From assembly GCF_003387475.1 (NCBI RefSeq), contig NZ_QUNO01000008.1, forward strand, positions 1-64,000: DNA of 64,000 bases, written 5' to 3'. This stretch comes from Kutzneria buriramensis (GTDB taxonomy: Bacteria > Actinomycetota > Actinomycetes > Mycobacteriales > Pseudonocardiaceae). How positions within the stretch are numbered: the stretch's first letter is position 1; each line of letters begins with the position of its first letter. Of the stretch, positions 39,522-47,542 are shown in pieces. Made by a program: the position numbers and the translations under genes. A model generated the notes under the pieces. It was not told the DNA's origin, ran no database searches, and saw nothing but the letters and a program-made list of their open reading frames with translations.

Positions 39522-40057
39522 CGGGGGCTGGTGGGCCGGCCTCGGCCGGCCCACAGGCCCGCAGCGCCGAGCCGCCGAGGACCAGGCCGGCGACGACCGG
39601 TCGCGGCGAGGAACCTCCGCTGCGTCACGGTCTCGAAGCCGCCCGGGCCGCCCCGGGCTTCGCCGCCGATGGACCACAACACCATCGCGACGCCGTACAC
39701 AATGGCCACCGCCGAGGCGATGCCCGGTGGCCTGGCGTCACCGACGACGAATCGCCAGCGCTCACGGGCGTAACCGACGAAGGCGACCAGCAAAGCCAGT
39801 CCCTGCGCCACGAATCCGCCGTCGACACAGGCGCACACCCAGCCCTGGAGCCCGCTGTCGGCGGGCGCGGGCGACCCGCCGGCCAGGGCCTGCGCGACGA
39901 GGCCGATCGGCACGCCAACGGTGATCACGTCGCCGAGCAGGTGCCGGGTGTCGAGGAGCTCCGCCGCGCCGCCCGGCGTGCTGGCCCCGACCGGCATCCC
40001 GGCCAGCCAGATCCCTTTCAGCACAAGGTAAGGCAGGCCGGCGGCGATCGTCACCAC
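39434..40057 (-). CDS. integral membrane protein with apparent C-terminal frameshift
   Basis: The frame encodes several membrane segments (GLPYLVLKGIWLAGMPVG, GDVITVGVPIGLVAQALAGG, FVAQGLALLVAFVGYA, AVAIVYGVAMVLWSIGG). After about 39600 the reading turns into Arg/Pro-rich sequence with poor third-position GC. Shifting by one base at ACCGGTCGTC restores VVAGLVLGGSALRACGP, a further hydrophobic helix with normal codon bias. This suggests a one-base deletion, natural or a sequencing error. The N-terminus is also unclear: no ATG is in frame and GTG 40057 is only a possible start. The in-frame version overlaps the YCII gene. Confidence 0.5.
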   Translation of the reverse strand: MVTIAAGLPYLVLKGIWLAGMPVGASTPGGAAELLDTRHLLGDVITVGVPIGLVAQALAGGSPAPADSGLQGWVCACVDGGFVAQGLALLVAFVGYARERWRFVVGDARPPGIASAVAIVYGVAMVLWSIGGEARGGPGGFETVTQRRFLAATGRRRPGPRRLGAAGLWAGRGRPTSPRQPCWKSSNSTTWRTSTSISVNRAAYSSA

Positions 40058-40079
40058 GCACGCCCAGGTCCGAGCACTC

Positions 40080-40715
40080 TCACCGTTGGATGCTGGCGAC
40101 GTGACCGGATCCGCCCGCAACGGCAACTTTGGTGCCGGCGAGGATGAGGTTGAGGCCGTGCTGGAAGTGTTCGTCGGGGTGGGGCGAGGGCACGTGGGGG
40201 AGGGCGGCGTGCAGGTGGGGGTGCGCCGAGGGATCGACGGCGGCGGCGAGGCGGCCCGTGTCCGGAGTGGACGCCGCGAGCTGGTGCTCGATGGTGTGCG
40301 CGACGACGTGGTACGTGATGGTGTCGGCGGTCCAGGCGGCGTCGCGGGGGGAGAGGCCGGCGTCCAGCAGCGAGCCGATGAGGGCGTCGCCGTAGGCGAG
40401 GGCGTTGGGCAGGGGGAAGAAGACGCCGGAGAAGACGCGCGCGCCGTCGCGGCGGGCGAGGAGGGCGCGGCGGAGGCGGGTCGCGAGCTCCGCCACGCGG
40501 ACGTCCCACGGGCCCGGCGCGACGGTCGCAACGCCGGCGAGCATGGCGTCGGCCATCGCCTCCAACAGGGCCTGCTTGCTGCGGAAATGCCAGTACGTGG
40601 CCCCGTTCTGGACGCCCAGCGCGGTGGCCAGCCGCCGCATCGTGAGGTGGTCGAGGCCGACCTCGTCGAGCAGGTCGAGCGCGGCGGTGAGCACCTGCTC
40701 GCGGTTGATCCGCAC
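40080..40715 (-). CDS. TetR family regulator (TetR_C class)
   Basis: A 211-residue regulator. The helix-turn-helix is VLTAALDLLDEVGLDHLTMRRLATALGVQNGATYWHFRSKQAL, followed by a TetR_C-type C-terminal domain like that of classical tetracycline repressors. GTG 40715 with GGAGG upstream is preferred over ATG 40760, which would cover the operator region. The gene is divergent from a quinone-oxidoreductase-like gene, with TTCAAC/GTTGAA repeats between them, so it probably represses both. Confidence 0.9.
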   Translation of the reverse strand: MRINREQVLTAALDLLDEVGLDHLTMRRLATALGVQNGATYWHFRSKQALLEAMADAMLAGVATVAPGPWDVRVAELATRLRRALLARRDGARVFSGVFFPLPNALAYGDALIGSLLDAGLSPRDAAWTADTITYHVVAHTIEHQLAASTPDTGRLAAAVDPSAHPHLHAALPHVPSPHPDEHFQHGLNLILAGTKVAVAGGSGHVASIQR

Positions 40716-40755
40716 GGCACCTCCAGTTGACGTGAGGCACCAGTATGCCGCAAAG

Positions 40756-40786
40756 TTCAACGCCGTTGAAGTTGAACAGTGTTGAA
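40756..40786. promoter_or_regulatory. TTCAAC-GCC-GTTGAA operator cluster
   Basis: A perfect 6+3+6 inverted repeat at 40756-40770 is followed by two further GTTGAA copies at 40771-40776 and 40781-40786. This lies in the divergent promoter between the TetR gene and the medium-chain oxidoreductase gene and is the most likely TetR binding region. Confidence 0.65.
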
Positions 40787-40798
40787 GGGGGTGGGGAC

Positions 40799-41701
40799 GT
40801 GCGTCGAATCGCCTGTCGCCAGCACGGGCTGGAGCTGGAGGAGGCGCCGCGGCCGACGCCGGGGCAGGGCGAACTGCTGATCGAGGTGGACGCGATCGGC
40901 GTCAGCCTGCCGGTGGTGCGTCTGAAGGGGACGAACGGCGAGGTGCCGGGCGGCGACGTCGTGGGCCGCGTCGCGGCGACCGGCCCGGACGTCACGGGCT
41001 GGGAGATCGGCCAGCGGGTCGCCGGCCTGGCCTTCACCGGCGCATACGCCGAGTTCGCGACCGTGGCGACGCCCTTCGCCGCGCCCGTTCCGGACGAGGT
41101 CGACGACGCCGCGGCGGTCGCGCTGGTCCGTGGCGGCCAGGTCGCGCTCGGCACCCTGTGGGCGGCGGCCATGCGGCCGGGGGAGAGCGTGCTGGTCACC
41201 GCGGCCGCCGGTGGGGTCGGCCATCTCGCCGTCCAGCTGGCGCAGGCCTTCGGCGCGAGCCGGGTGGTGGCCGCGGTCGGCGATGACACGAAGGCCGCCT
41301 TCGTCCGCGAAATCGGCGCGAACGAGGTCATTCGCTACGACAAGCCCGACACCGATCCCGTCGACATCGTGCTGGACGGGGTGGGCGGCCAGGCCCAGAC
41401 CGCGACCCTGCCACTGCTGGCGCCGTTCGGCCGGTTCGTGAGCTTCAACGCCGCCGGCGAGCCCGTCGACGTCAACGAGCTGCGTTTCCACGCCCGCAGC
41501 GTGATCGGTTTCGCCATGGCGCACTTCGCCTCGCGCCGTCCCGAGGTCTACGCCCGGCACCGCCGGGAACTGTGGGACCTGAACGTGCAGGGGAAGCTCA
41601 GGCCGGCCGTCCACGCCGTCCTCGACCTCACCGACGCAGCCGAGGCGCACCGTGTCATCGAGGCCCGCGCCAACCTCGGCAAGATCGTCCTGACGCCCTA
41701 G
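40799..41701 (+). CDS. zinc-independent quinone oxidoreductase-like protein (MDR family)
   Basis: A 300-residue medium-chain reductase. It lacks the zinc ligands of alcohol dehydrogenases. The cofactor motif is TAAAGGVGHLAVQLAQ near residue 143, and VDIVLDGVGG marks the second half of the Rossmann fold. Relatives reduce quinones or enones with NADPH. GTG 40799 fits a purine-rich upstream stretch. It is probably repressed by the divergent TetR protein. Its TAG stop overlaps the stop of the converging MarR gene. Confidence 0.88.
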   Translation: MRRIACRQHGLELEEAPRPTPGQGELLIEVDAIGVSLPVVRLKGTNGEVPGGDVVGRVAATGPDVTGWEIGQRVAGLAFTGAYAEFATVATPFAAPVPDEVDDAAAVALVRGGQVALGTLWAAAMRPGESVLVTAAAGGVGHLAVQLAQAFGASRVVAAVGDDTKAAFVREIGANEVIRYDKPDTDPVDIVLDGVGGQAQTATLPLLAPFGRFVSFNAAGEPVDVNELRFHARSVIGFAMAHFASRRPEVYARHRRELWDLNVQGKLRPAVHAVLDLTDAAEAHRVIEARANLGKIVLTP

Positions 41702-42135
41702 ATCCGTTCCGCGAGCCGTTCCAGCAGCGGCGCCGCGACCGCCAGCGCCGCCAGCTCGTCGCCCGTGAATCCAGTTGCGAGCGTCGCCGCCAGCTGTCGC
41801 GCGCGGGCCGCCCGCTTGCGCCGCAACATCTCCCGCCCGTCCTCCGTCAGCGACATGATGATCCGCCGCCCGTCGTGCGGGTCGTTGTGCCGCCGCACCA
41901 GCCCCCGCTGCTCCAAGCCGCCGAGCGTCGTCGCCATCGCCTGCGGCGTGATCTGCTCCGCACGCGCCAGTTCCGCCGACGTCGCCGGCCCACCACGGTC
42001 CAAACGCGACAGTGCGGACCGCTCCGGCAGGGTCAGCTCGCCCGGCGTCGGGGCCTGGCGCAGCCGCCGCGCCAGCAGGCCGATGCCGTCCTGCAACGCG
42101 GCGGCCAGCTCGTCGACGTCAAGACGGTCGGACAT
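41698..42135 (-). CDS. MarR family transcriptional regulator
   Basis: A 145-residue winged-helix regulator. Recognition elements are LTLPERSALSRLDRGGPATSAELARAEQITPQAMATTLGGLEQRGLVRR at about residues 34-82 and the wing HNDPHDGRRIIMSLTEDG. Such proteins respond to phenolic or oxidative signals. It starts 10 bp after the LysR gene on the same strand, so the two regulators are probably cotranscribed. Confidence 0.9.
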   Translation of the reverse strand: MSDRLDVDELAAALQDGIGLLARRLRQAPTPGELTLPERSALSRLDRGGPATSAELARAEQITPQAMATTLGGLEQRGLVRRHNDPHDGRRIIMSLTEDGREMLRRKRAARARQLAATLATGFTGDELAALAVAAPLLERLAERI

Positions 42136-42145
42136 GCGCGCCAGC

Positions 42146-43003
42146 CTAGCCCGTGGCCGCCCGCAGGTCGGCCTTCGCCACCGTCCCGGCCGCCCGCACA
42201 AACGCCGCCACCGCGGCCGAACGCGCCTCCCGCGGCCAGGCGACGGTCAACGTGGTGGGTTCGAGGTCCACCACCGGCCGGTAGGCGATCCCCGGCCGCG
42301 CATGACGAAGTGCCACCGAAACGGGCGGGAACCACACCAGTCTCCCGAGCTCCACGAGGCTGAAGATCTGCGCGAGATCCAACCGCGCCGAGGGATCGAA
42401 ATCCTCCGGCCGCGGCAACCCCTCCAGATCGCCCACACACAGACTTTCCCTGGCCGCCAACGGATCTGAGGCGGCCAGCGCGACCAGCCGGGGCTCGGTC
42501 ACCAGCGGCTCGAAGTCCAGATCGTGGTCGTCGAAACCCACCGGGATCAACGCCACGTCGGCCCGCCCCTCCCGCAGCGCCGGCGCCTGGTCGTTGCGCC
42601 CGCCGAGCTGCACGGAAACCGGCACAGCGGCCTCATCTTCCTCGTACAGAGCCAAGATCTGCGGCAGCAGCCCGGCGTCGTAGTCCGCCTTGAGCGCGAG
42701 CCGCAGCCCCGGCTCGGCCCGGCCGGCATGCTGCGCGCGGCGACCGGCGGCCGCGACGGCGTCCAGCGCGGCCCGGCCGTCACGGAGCAGGACCTCGCCG
42801 GCACGCGTGAGCGCGACCTGCCGCGTGGTGCGCTCCAACAGCTGCACGCCGAGCTGCCGCTCGAGGTCGCGGATCGCGCGGGACAGCGGCGGCTGCGCCA
42901 TGCCGAGCCGCTCGGCCGCCCGCCCGAAGTGCAACTCCTCGGCGACGACCACGAACTTCCGCACGCGCTCCAGATCGAGCGTCGGCCTGCTGTAATCCGT
43001 CAC
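42146..43003 (-). CDS. LysR family transcriptional regulator
   Basis: A 285-residue LTTR. The N-terminal helix-turn-helix is VRKFVVVAEELHFGRAAERLGMAQPPLSRAIRDLERQLGVQLLER at about residues 14-58, followed by the periplasmic-binding-protein-like effector domain (GRNDQAPALREGRADVALIPVG). GTG 43003 is the start. Its targets are not evident; the MarR gene follows directly. Confidence 0.92.
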   Translation of the reverse strand: MTDYSRPTLDLERVRKFVVVAEELHFGRAAERLGMAQPPLSRAIRDLERQLGVQLLERTTRQVALTRAGEVLLRDGRAALDAVAAAGRRAQHAGRAEPGLRLALKADYDAGLLPQILALYEEDEAAVPVSVQLGGRNDQAPALREGRADVALIPVGFDDHDLDFEPLVTEPRLVALAASDPLAARESLCVGDLEGLPRPEDFDPSARLDLAQIFSLVELGRLVWFPPVSVALRHARPGIAYRPVVDLEPTTLTVAWPREARSAAVAAFVRAAGTVAKADLRAATG

Positions 43004-43357
43004 AGCCCCTCCTGGACCCGTCGCGGCCAGCCGGCACGGGCGAAACGATCACTCGTGCACGCGCGGCTGCTCCGCCACTCCCATCCTGCCGTGCGACGCC
43101 GCCGGGCAGCACAGCTGGGCGCGGCCTCGCGGACGTCCACGACCACCCGGGGGCTGCGCGGCCGAGGCCGGCCGGCTGGCCTCTTGCGTCCGCCGGTTGT
43201 CCGAGTATCACTGAATACAGGCGAAATCTGCGGAAGCTGTTCGCGGGAGGCGAACAGGATAGCGCACGCAATCCATTGGGACCTGTGGCGCGCTCACGTG
43301 CGCCCGCGAATTCAGGGTCCTGTCAACGGAAAGGGATTCGAGCGAAAGGGTGGTCTA
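43004..43357. other. 354-bp non-coding stretch with a stem-loop at 43237-43257
   Basis: No credible gene lies between the LysR gene and the secreted inhibitor gene. A perfect 8-bp hairpin (CTGTTCGC, 43237-43244, with GCGAACAG, 43250-43257) sits in the presumed 5' region of the inhibitor gene, and AT-richer TATCACTGAATACAG at about 43206-43220 could hold its promoter. GAAAGGG near 43345 is the ribosome-binding site of the next gene. Confidence 0.4.
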
Positions 43358-43762
43358 ATGAATGGCACGTTTCGCGGTATGGCACTGATCATTTCCGGCG
43401 TTCTCGCGGCCGGCCTCGCCCTGGCGGGGGAGAGTTCGGCCGTGGCGGCCAACTCCCTGCGCCAACCTCCGGGGGTCTGTCCTGACAACGCCGTGTGCGC
43501 GTACTCCGAGGAGGAGCTCTTCGGCGACCTGAGTTTCACCAGGGTGACCGACCCCGACCTGACGGACGAGCCGGAGCATGAAGTTTTCTTCACGAGCGCC
43601 GAGTCGGTCTACAACAACACCGACTGCACTGTCACCCTGTACGAGAAGGTTCGATTCCGTGGGGCGCGATATGTGCTGCCGGCGGGCGAACGCGTGTCGA
43701 ATCTCAGGACGGCCGCGCCGAGCATCAAGCATCACATCTACTCGCTGAAGATCGACTGCTGA
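43358..43762 (+). CDS. secreted beta/gamma-crystallin-type protein (peptidase inhibitor family I36)
   Basis: A 134-residue exported protein. A Sec signal MNGTFRGMALIISGVLAAGLALA ends near AVA-AN. The mature part has the I36/beta-gamma-crystallin pattern CPDNAVCAYSEEELFGD, SVYNNTDCTVTLYE and FRGARYVLPAGERVSNL, with four cysteines that can form two disulfides. Relatives from Streptomyces inhibit metalloproteases or are structural. Its target protease is unknown. Confidence 0.82.
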   Translation: MNGTFRGMALIISGVLAAGLALAGESSAVAANSLRQPPGVCPDNAVCAYSEEELFGDLSFTRVTDPDLTDEPEHEVFFTSAESVYNNTDCTVTLYEKVRFRGARYVLPAGERVSNLRTAAPSIKHHIYSLKIDC

Positions 43763-43902
43763 TCTAGCGGTGTTTGGAACGGTCCCGGAACGCAGGCGCG
43801 TTTCGGGACCGTCAGTTGTGCGGCTCACCCATACCGTCAGGGTATCAATGTGAACCGGATTGGTCATTCCGTTTAGGTCGGAACCCGACTTCACTGAGAG
43901 CC

Positions 43903-44784
43903 ATGATCGTTGTGACCACACCCACCGGCGCCATCGGCGGCCAGCTCGTGCAGCACCTTCTCGACGAAAACGCCAAGGTCAGGGTGATCGTGCGCGACCC
44001 GGCCCGCCTCCCCGCGGACGTGCGGGACCGGGTCGAGGTCGTGGCCGGCACGCACGGCGACCGAGACGTCGTCGCCACCGCGTTCGACGGCGCGGACGCC
44101 GTCTTCTGGCTCGCGCCGCCCAACCCCCGCACCGAGACCCTCGACGCCGCCTACCGCGAATTCACCCGCCCGGCGGCCGAAAAGCTGACCACCCAGCGCG
44201 TCGTCGCCGTCTCGGCGACCGGCCGCGGCACGCCGATGGAGCACCGCGCCGGCCTCGTCACCGCCTCGTTCGCGATGTGCGACCTGATCGCCGACACCGG
44301 CGTGCCCTTCCGGGAACTCGCCCTGCCCGGCTTCATGGACAACGTCCTCCGCGACATTCCGGAGATCGTCAACGAAGGCGTGTACCGCTCACCGTTCCCC
44401 GGCGACGCCAAGCATCCCACCTGTGCCACCAAGGACATCGCCGCCACGGCCGCCCGGCTGCTGCTCGACGACACCTGGACCGGGCAGGGCCGCGTCGCCG
44501 TGCTCGGCCCGGAAGACCTGTCCGGCAACGACATGGCGGCGATCATGGCCGACGTGCTCGGCCGGCCCGTCCGGCACGAGGAGGTGCCGCCCGACGCCTT
44601 TCTGGCCCGGGCCAAGGCGTCCGGCATGTCCGACGCGATGGTCCACGGCTTCTACGACATGATGATGGCCAAGCGGGACGGCCTTGACGACGCCGAGCCC
44701 CGCACCGCGGAATCCACCACGCCGACCAGTTTCCGCCAGTGGTGCGAGGACGTGCTCAAGCCGTCAGTGGGCGTCGACCGCTAG
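43903..44784 (+). CDS. NmrA family NAD(P)H-binding protein
   Basis: A 293-residue atypical SDR. The nucleotide-binding motif is TTPTGAIGGQLVQHLL at residues 5-20, where the first Gly of GxxGxxG is replaced by Thr-Pro-Thr-Gly. Family features are VFWLAPPNP, VAVSATGRG and a C-terminal PVRHEEVPPDAFLARA. The canonical Tyr-x-x-x-Lys is not evident, so it may be a redox sensor rather than an enzyme, as for NmrA and HSCARG. Its end overlaps the converging DUF1905 gene by 21 bp. Confidence 0.85.
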   Translation: MIVVTTPTGAIGGQLVQHLLDENAKVRVIVRDPARLPADVRDRVEVVAGTHGDRDVVATAFDGADAVFWLAPPNPRTETLDAAYREFTRPAAEKLTTQRVVAVSATGRGTPMEHRAGLVTASFAMCDLIADTGVPFRELALPGFMDNVLRDIPEIVNEGVYRSPFPGDAKHPTCATKDIAATAARLLLDDTWTGQGRVAVLGPEDLSGNDMAAIMADVLGRPVRHEEVPPDAFLARAKASGMSDAMVHGFYDMMMAKRDGLDDAEPRTAESTTPTSFRQWCEDVLKPSVGVDR

Positions 44785-45054
44785 CCGGAGATCCACGACC
44801 ATGCCCTCGTCGATGTCCTCGGCGCGGCGCACCTTCGCCTTCACCGGCACGATGTAGCCGCCGTCCTTGGGAAACATGGACGTCTTCCACGTGCTGTCGC
44901 CCAGCGTCACGGTCACCGGCAGGCAGCCCCAGCCGTAGGTCAGGGCCGCGGACACCTCCCGGAGGTCCCGGCACTGCGGCTCCGGCACCGTCACGAAGTA
45001 GAACGGCGACGGCCCCCGCCAGTACCAGACCTCGCCGCTGAAACGCAGCTCCAT
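44764..45054 (-). CDS. DUF1905 domain protein
   Basis: A 96-residue all-beta protein that matches DUF1905 over its length: FSGEVWYWRGPSPFYFVTVP, GWGCLPVTVTLGDSTWKTSMFPKDGGYIVPVKAKVRR and ED-DEG. The family forms a small barrel of unknown function. It starts within the stop of the DinB gene (TGATG), so it is translated as part of the DinB operon. Confidence 0.88.
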   Translation of the reverse strand: MELRFSGEVWYWRGPSPFYFVTVPEPQCRDLREVSAALTYGWGCLPVTVTLGDSTWKTSMFPKDGGYIVPVKAKVRRAEDIDEGMVVDLRLAVDAH

Positions 45055-45572
45055 CACGGCGCGTCCTCGCCCACCCGACCGTCGATCGCCTCCCGGATCA
45101 GGTCGGCGTGGCCGAGGTGCCGCGCGTACTCCTCGATCATGTCGGTGAGGATCCGGCGCAGGCTCGGCGTGCCCCAGCCGGGGAACTCGTGCCCCTTGGC
45201 CCGGTCGAGGCCGCCGTCGGCCAGCGCCTCGGCGACCAGCTTGCGCGACCGGGCCATCGCCTCCTCCCAGTCCCGCCATGTCTTGTCCACGTCGCTGTCG
45301 GCGGTCCACTCCCAGTCGGAGTCCCACTCCGCCGCGGTGATTCCGGGGCCGCCGTTCAGTTTCCACACGAACGACGACGCCTCGCAGCGGGTGAGGTGCC
45401 GAAGCAGCCCGCCCAGCGTGATCGCCGACCTGCCGATCCTCGTCGCCATCGCGGCGGCGTCCAGGTCGGCGCACTTCCAGGCCAGCGTCCTGCGGTTGCG
45501 TTCGAGCGTGCCGAGCAGCGTGTCCAACTCGCTGCCGGCGACCGGCGGTTCGGTGAGCAGTTCGTCGGGCAT
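45054..45572 (-). CDS. DinB family protein (DUF664)
   Basis: A 172-residue DUF664 protein. Helix-bundle and metal-site segments are TLGGLLRHLTRCEASSF, WEWTADSD, and the C-terminal LTDMIEEYARHLGHADLIREAIDG. It resembles mycothiol- or bacillithiol-dependent transferase relatives in fold. ATG 45572 is chosen over ATG 45593 or 45623 because the longer forms would overlap the preceding gene. It lies 10 bp after the pentapeptide-DinB gene and overlaps the DUF1905 gene. Confidence 0.88.
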   Translation of the reverse strand: MPDELLTEPPVAGSELDTLLGTLERNRRTLAWKCADLDAAAMATRIGRSAITLGGLLRHLTRCEASSFVWKLNGGPGITAAEWDSDWEWTADSDVDKTWRDWEEAMARSRKLVAEALADGGLDRAKGHEFPGWGTPSLRRILTDMIEEYARHLGHADLIREAIDGRVGEDAP

Positions 45573-45582
45573 GCGGCCCACG

Positions 45583-46371
45583 TTACGACCCATTCCGGAC
45601 GTTCTCCTTCCGGAATAGCTCATTCAGGTCCCGCTCCGCGTACAGGCGGTGCTCCCACTCCTCGTTGAGGATGACCAGCAGGCACTCCCGCACCGGGAAG
45701 CTGACCGCCGGCGGCCAGCCGGGCCCCTCGACGGGAGTGGTGTCGCTGCACAGGAACTCGTCCGTCAGGCCGTCAACGACCCGGCGCATGGTGGCCATCC
45801 GGTCCCGCCGCAGCTCCAGCACCTCGTCCAGCGACGGCCGCGCCGCCCGGTCGCGCGGCACGCCGGGCGTGTCGGGCATCTCGTCCCACGGCAGGCTCAG
45901 CTCGTGCCACGGCGCGGGATCGCCGAGGATGCACCGCCGGATCCAGCTGTCGGTGGCGAACGCCAGGTGCCGCAGCGTCTCGGTGAACGACCACTCGCCG
46001 CCGACGGATTCGTGCAGCAGCAATGGATCCAGCGTGCGGGCGCGCTGCAGGGTGCCGTCCCAGAGCCGTTCCACGACGTCCCATGCCTCGCGGAAGCCGT
46101 CGGGGTCGGTCGGCCGCATCTTGGCGCGCTCGGGGTGGCGGCGGTTCAGTTCGGCCTCGACCAACGGGCCGATGTCCACGCCGTTCACCGTGACGTTGAC
46201 GAACTCGCCGTTGAGCTCGACGTTCTGCATCTCGAGCCCGCGCAGCGAGGCGTCGCGCATCAGGATGCCCCGGAACCGCACGCCGGACATGTCGACGTTG
46301 CGGAACTCGGATCCGGACAGGTCGACGCGGTCGAACCGGGAGCCGCTGAGGTCCTTGCGAGGCTGAGGCAT
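45583..46371 (-). CDS. pentapeptide-repeat protein fused to a DinB-like domain
   Basis: A 262-residue protein. Residues 7-60 contain pentapeptide repeats of the form D/S-L-S-G-S/R-F (DLSGSRFDRVDLSGSEFRNV and onward). From about residue 85 a DinB-like helical domain follows with WSFTETLRHLAFATDSWIRR and a C-terminal EEWEHRLYAERDLNEL. The combination is seen in actinomycetes; function unknown. It heads a three-gene minus-strand operon with two further small proteins, one of them a second DinB protein. Confidence 0.85.
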   Translation of the reverse strand: MPQPRKDLSGSRFDRVDLSGSEFRNVDMSGVRFRGILMRDASLRGLEMQNVELNGEFVNVTVNGVDIGPLVEAELNRRHPERAKMRPTDPDGFREAWDVVERLWDGTLQRARTLDPLLLHESVGGEWSFTETLRHLAFATDSWIRRCILGDPAPWHELSLPWDEMPDTPGVPRDRAARPSLDEVLELRRDRMATMRRVVDGLTDEFLCSDTTPVEGPGWPPAVSFPVRECLLVILNEEWEHRLYAERDLNELFRKENVRNGS

Positions 46372-46384
46372 GGCCGGACTGTAC

Positions 46385-46403
46385 TGGTAGGCGCGGCCTA
46401 CCA
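46385..46403. promoter_or_regulatory. TGGTAGGC-GCG-GCCTACCA palindrome in divergent promoter
   Basis: Perfect 8-bp inverted arms around GCG lie between the divergent pentapeptide-DinB gene (start 46371) and SDR gene (start 46458). The form and size fit a TetR-family operator, but no TetR gene is adjacent, so the regulator is encoded elsewhere. Confidence 0.55.
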
Positions 46404-46457
46404 CAGGGGAGGAAAGCGGTCGTGGCAACCGCTCGCTTGTCGGAGCACCATCGAACT

Positions 46458-47168
46458 ATGACTACAACGCAACGGGTCGCCATTGTCACGGGTGCATCGC
46501 AGGGTATCGGCGAGGGTCTGGTGGTGGCGTATCGAAAGCTGGGATACCGCGTGGTTGCGGTTTCCCGGAGTATCGAGGAATCGGACGATCCGGAGGTGTT
46601 CACGATCCAGGCCGACCTTTCCCGAAAGGGTGAGGGTGTGCGGGTCGTGCACGAGACGCTGGCGCGCTTCGGGCGTATCGACACCCTGGTCAACAATGCC
46701 GGAATCTTCGTCGCGAAGCCGTTCACGGACTACAACGACGAGGACTACGACGCGGTGACCGGCATCAACCTGCGCGGATTCTTCGACATCTCCCGCGGCG
46801 CGGTGGCGGCGATGGTCGAGCAGGGCGGCGGGCACGTGGTGTCGGTGTCCACGACGCTGGTCGACCACGCGCTGACGCAGGTCCCGTCGGCGCTGGCGTC
46901 GCTGACCAAGGGCGGCCTGAACGCGGTGACGAAGTCCCTGGCCGTGGAGTACGCGAGCCGGAACGTGCGGGTCAACACGGTGTCGCTGGGCGTCATCCGC
47001 ACGCCGATGCACGCGCCGGAGACGCACGAGTTCCTGGCGGCGTTGCACCCGGTCGGTAGGCTGGGCGAGATCGACGAGGTCGTGGACGCCATTCTGTACC
47101 TGGAGAACAATCGGTTCGTCACTGGCGAGGTCCTGCACGTCGACGGCGGCCAGAGCGCGGGGCACTGA
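46458..47168 (+). CDS. SDR family protein lacking the catalytic tyrosine
   Basis: A 236-residue short-chain dehydrogenase. The cofactor motif TGASQGIGEGL is at 11-21, NNAGIF near 81, and the end TGEVLHVDGGQSAGH is typical. At the active site the lysine is kept in ASLTKGGLNAVTK, but the position four residues before it is Ala instead of Tyr. A subfamily of actinobacterial and proteobacterial SDRs shares this ASLTK pattern, so it is not a sequencing artefact. Activity may be altered. The SnoaL-like gene starts three bases after its stop. Confidence 0.88.
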   Translation: MTTTQRVAIVTGASQGIGEGLVVAYRKLGYRVVAVSRSIEESDDPEVFTIQADLSRKGEGVRVVHETLARFGRIDTLVNNAGIFVAKPFTDYNDEDYDAVTGINLRGFFDISRGAVAAMVEQGGGHVVSVSTTLVDHALTQVPSALASLTKGGLNAVTKSLAVEYASRNVRVNTVSLGVIRTPMHAPETHEFLAALHPVGRLGEIDEVVDAILYLENNRFVTGEVLHVDGGQSAGH

Positions 47169-47170
47169 AG

Positions 47171-47533
47171 ATGAGCGCAGCGGAAATCGATTCGGGCGAG
47201 CGGATCCTGACGACGGTCCTGGACCGGTGGAAGGACGCGGTCGACGCGCACGATCCGGAGCGGGTGGCCGAGAACTTCACCGAGGACGCCATTTTCCAGG
47301 GGCTGCACCCGTACACGGTCGGCCCGAAGGGAGTCGCCGAGTACTACGATTCCCAGCCGCTGGGCATGACCGCCGCGTACGAGATCGTGGAAACGCGCCG
47401 TCTCGGCGAGAACCTGGTCCTCGGCTACATGGCCGTCGAATTCGGATTCACCGACCGGCCCCCGCTGAACGTGCTGCTGAGCCTGGTCGTCGAGGGCGAG
47501 AAGATCCGGCACTACCAGGTCTCGCGGCTCTGA
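47171..47533 (+). CDS. SnoaL-like (NTF2-fold) protein
   Basis: A 120-residue single-domain protein: helix TVLDRWKDAVDAHDPERVAENF, then DAIFQGLHPYTVGPKGVAEYYDSQ and a C-terminal four-strand sheet ending IRHYQVSRL. The NTF2-like cone can bind a small hydrophobic ligand. It follows the SDR gene after two bases and is probably its operon partner. No catalytic assignment is possible. Confidence 0.85.
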   Translation: MSAAEIDSGERILTTVLDRWKDAVDAHDPERVAENFTEDAIFQGLHPYTVGPKGVAEYYDSQPLGMTAAYEIVETRRLGENLVLGYMAVEFGFTDRPPLNVLLSLVVEGEKIRHYQVSRL

Positions 47534-47542
47534 GCGGAGAAT

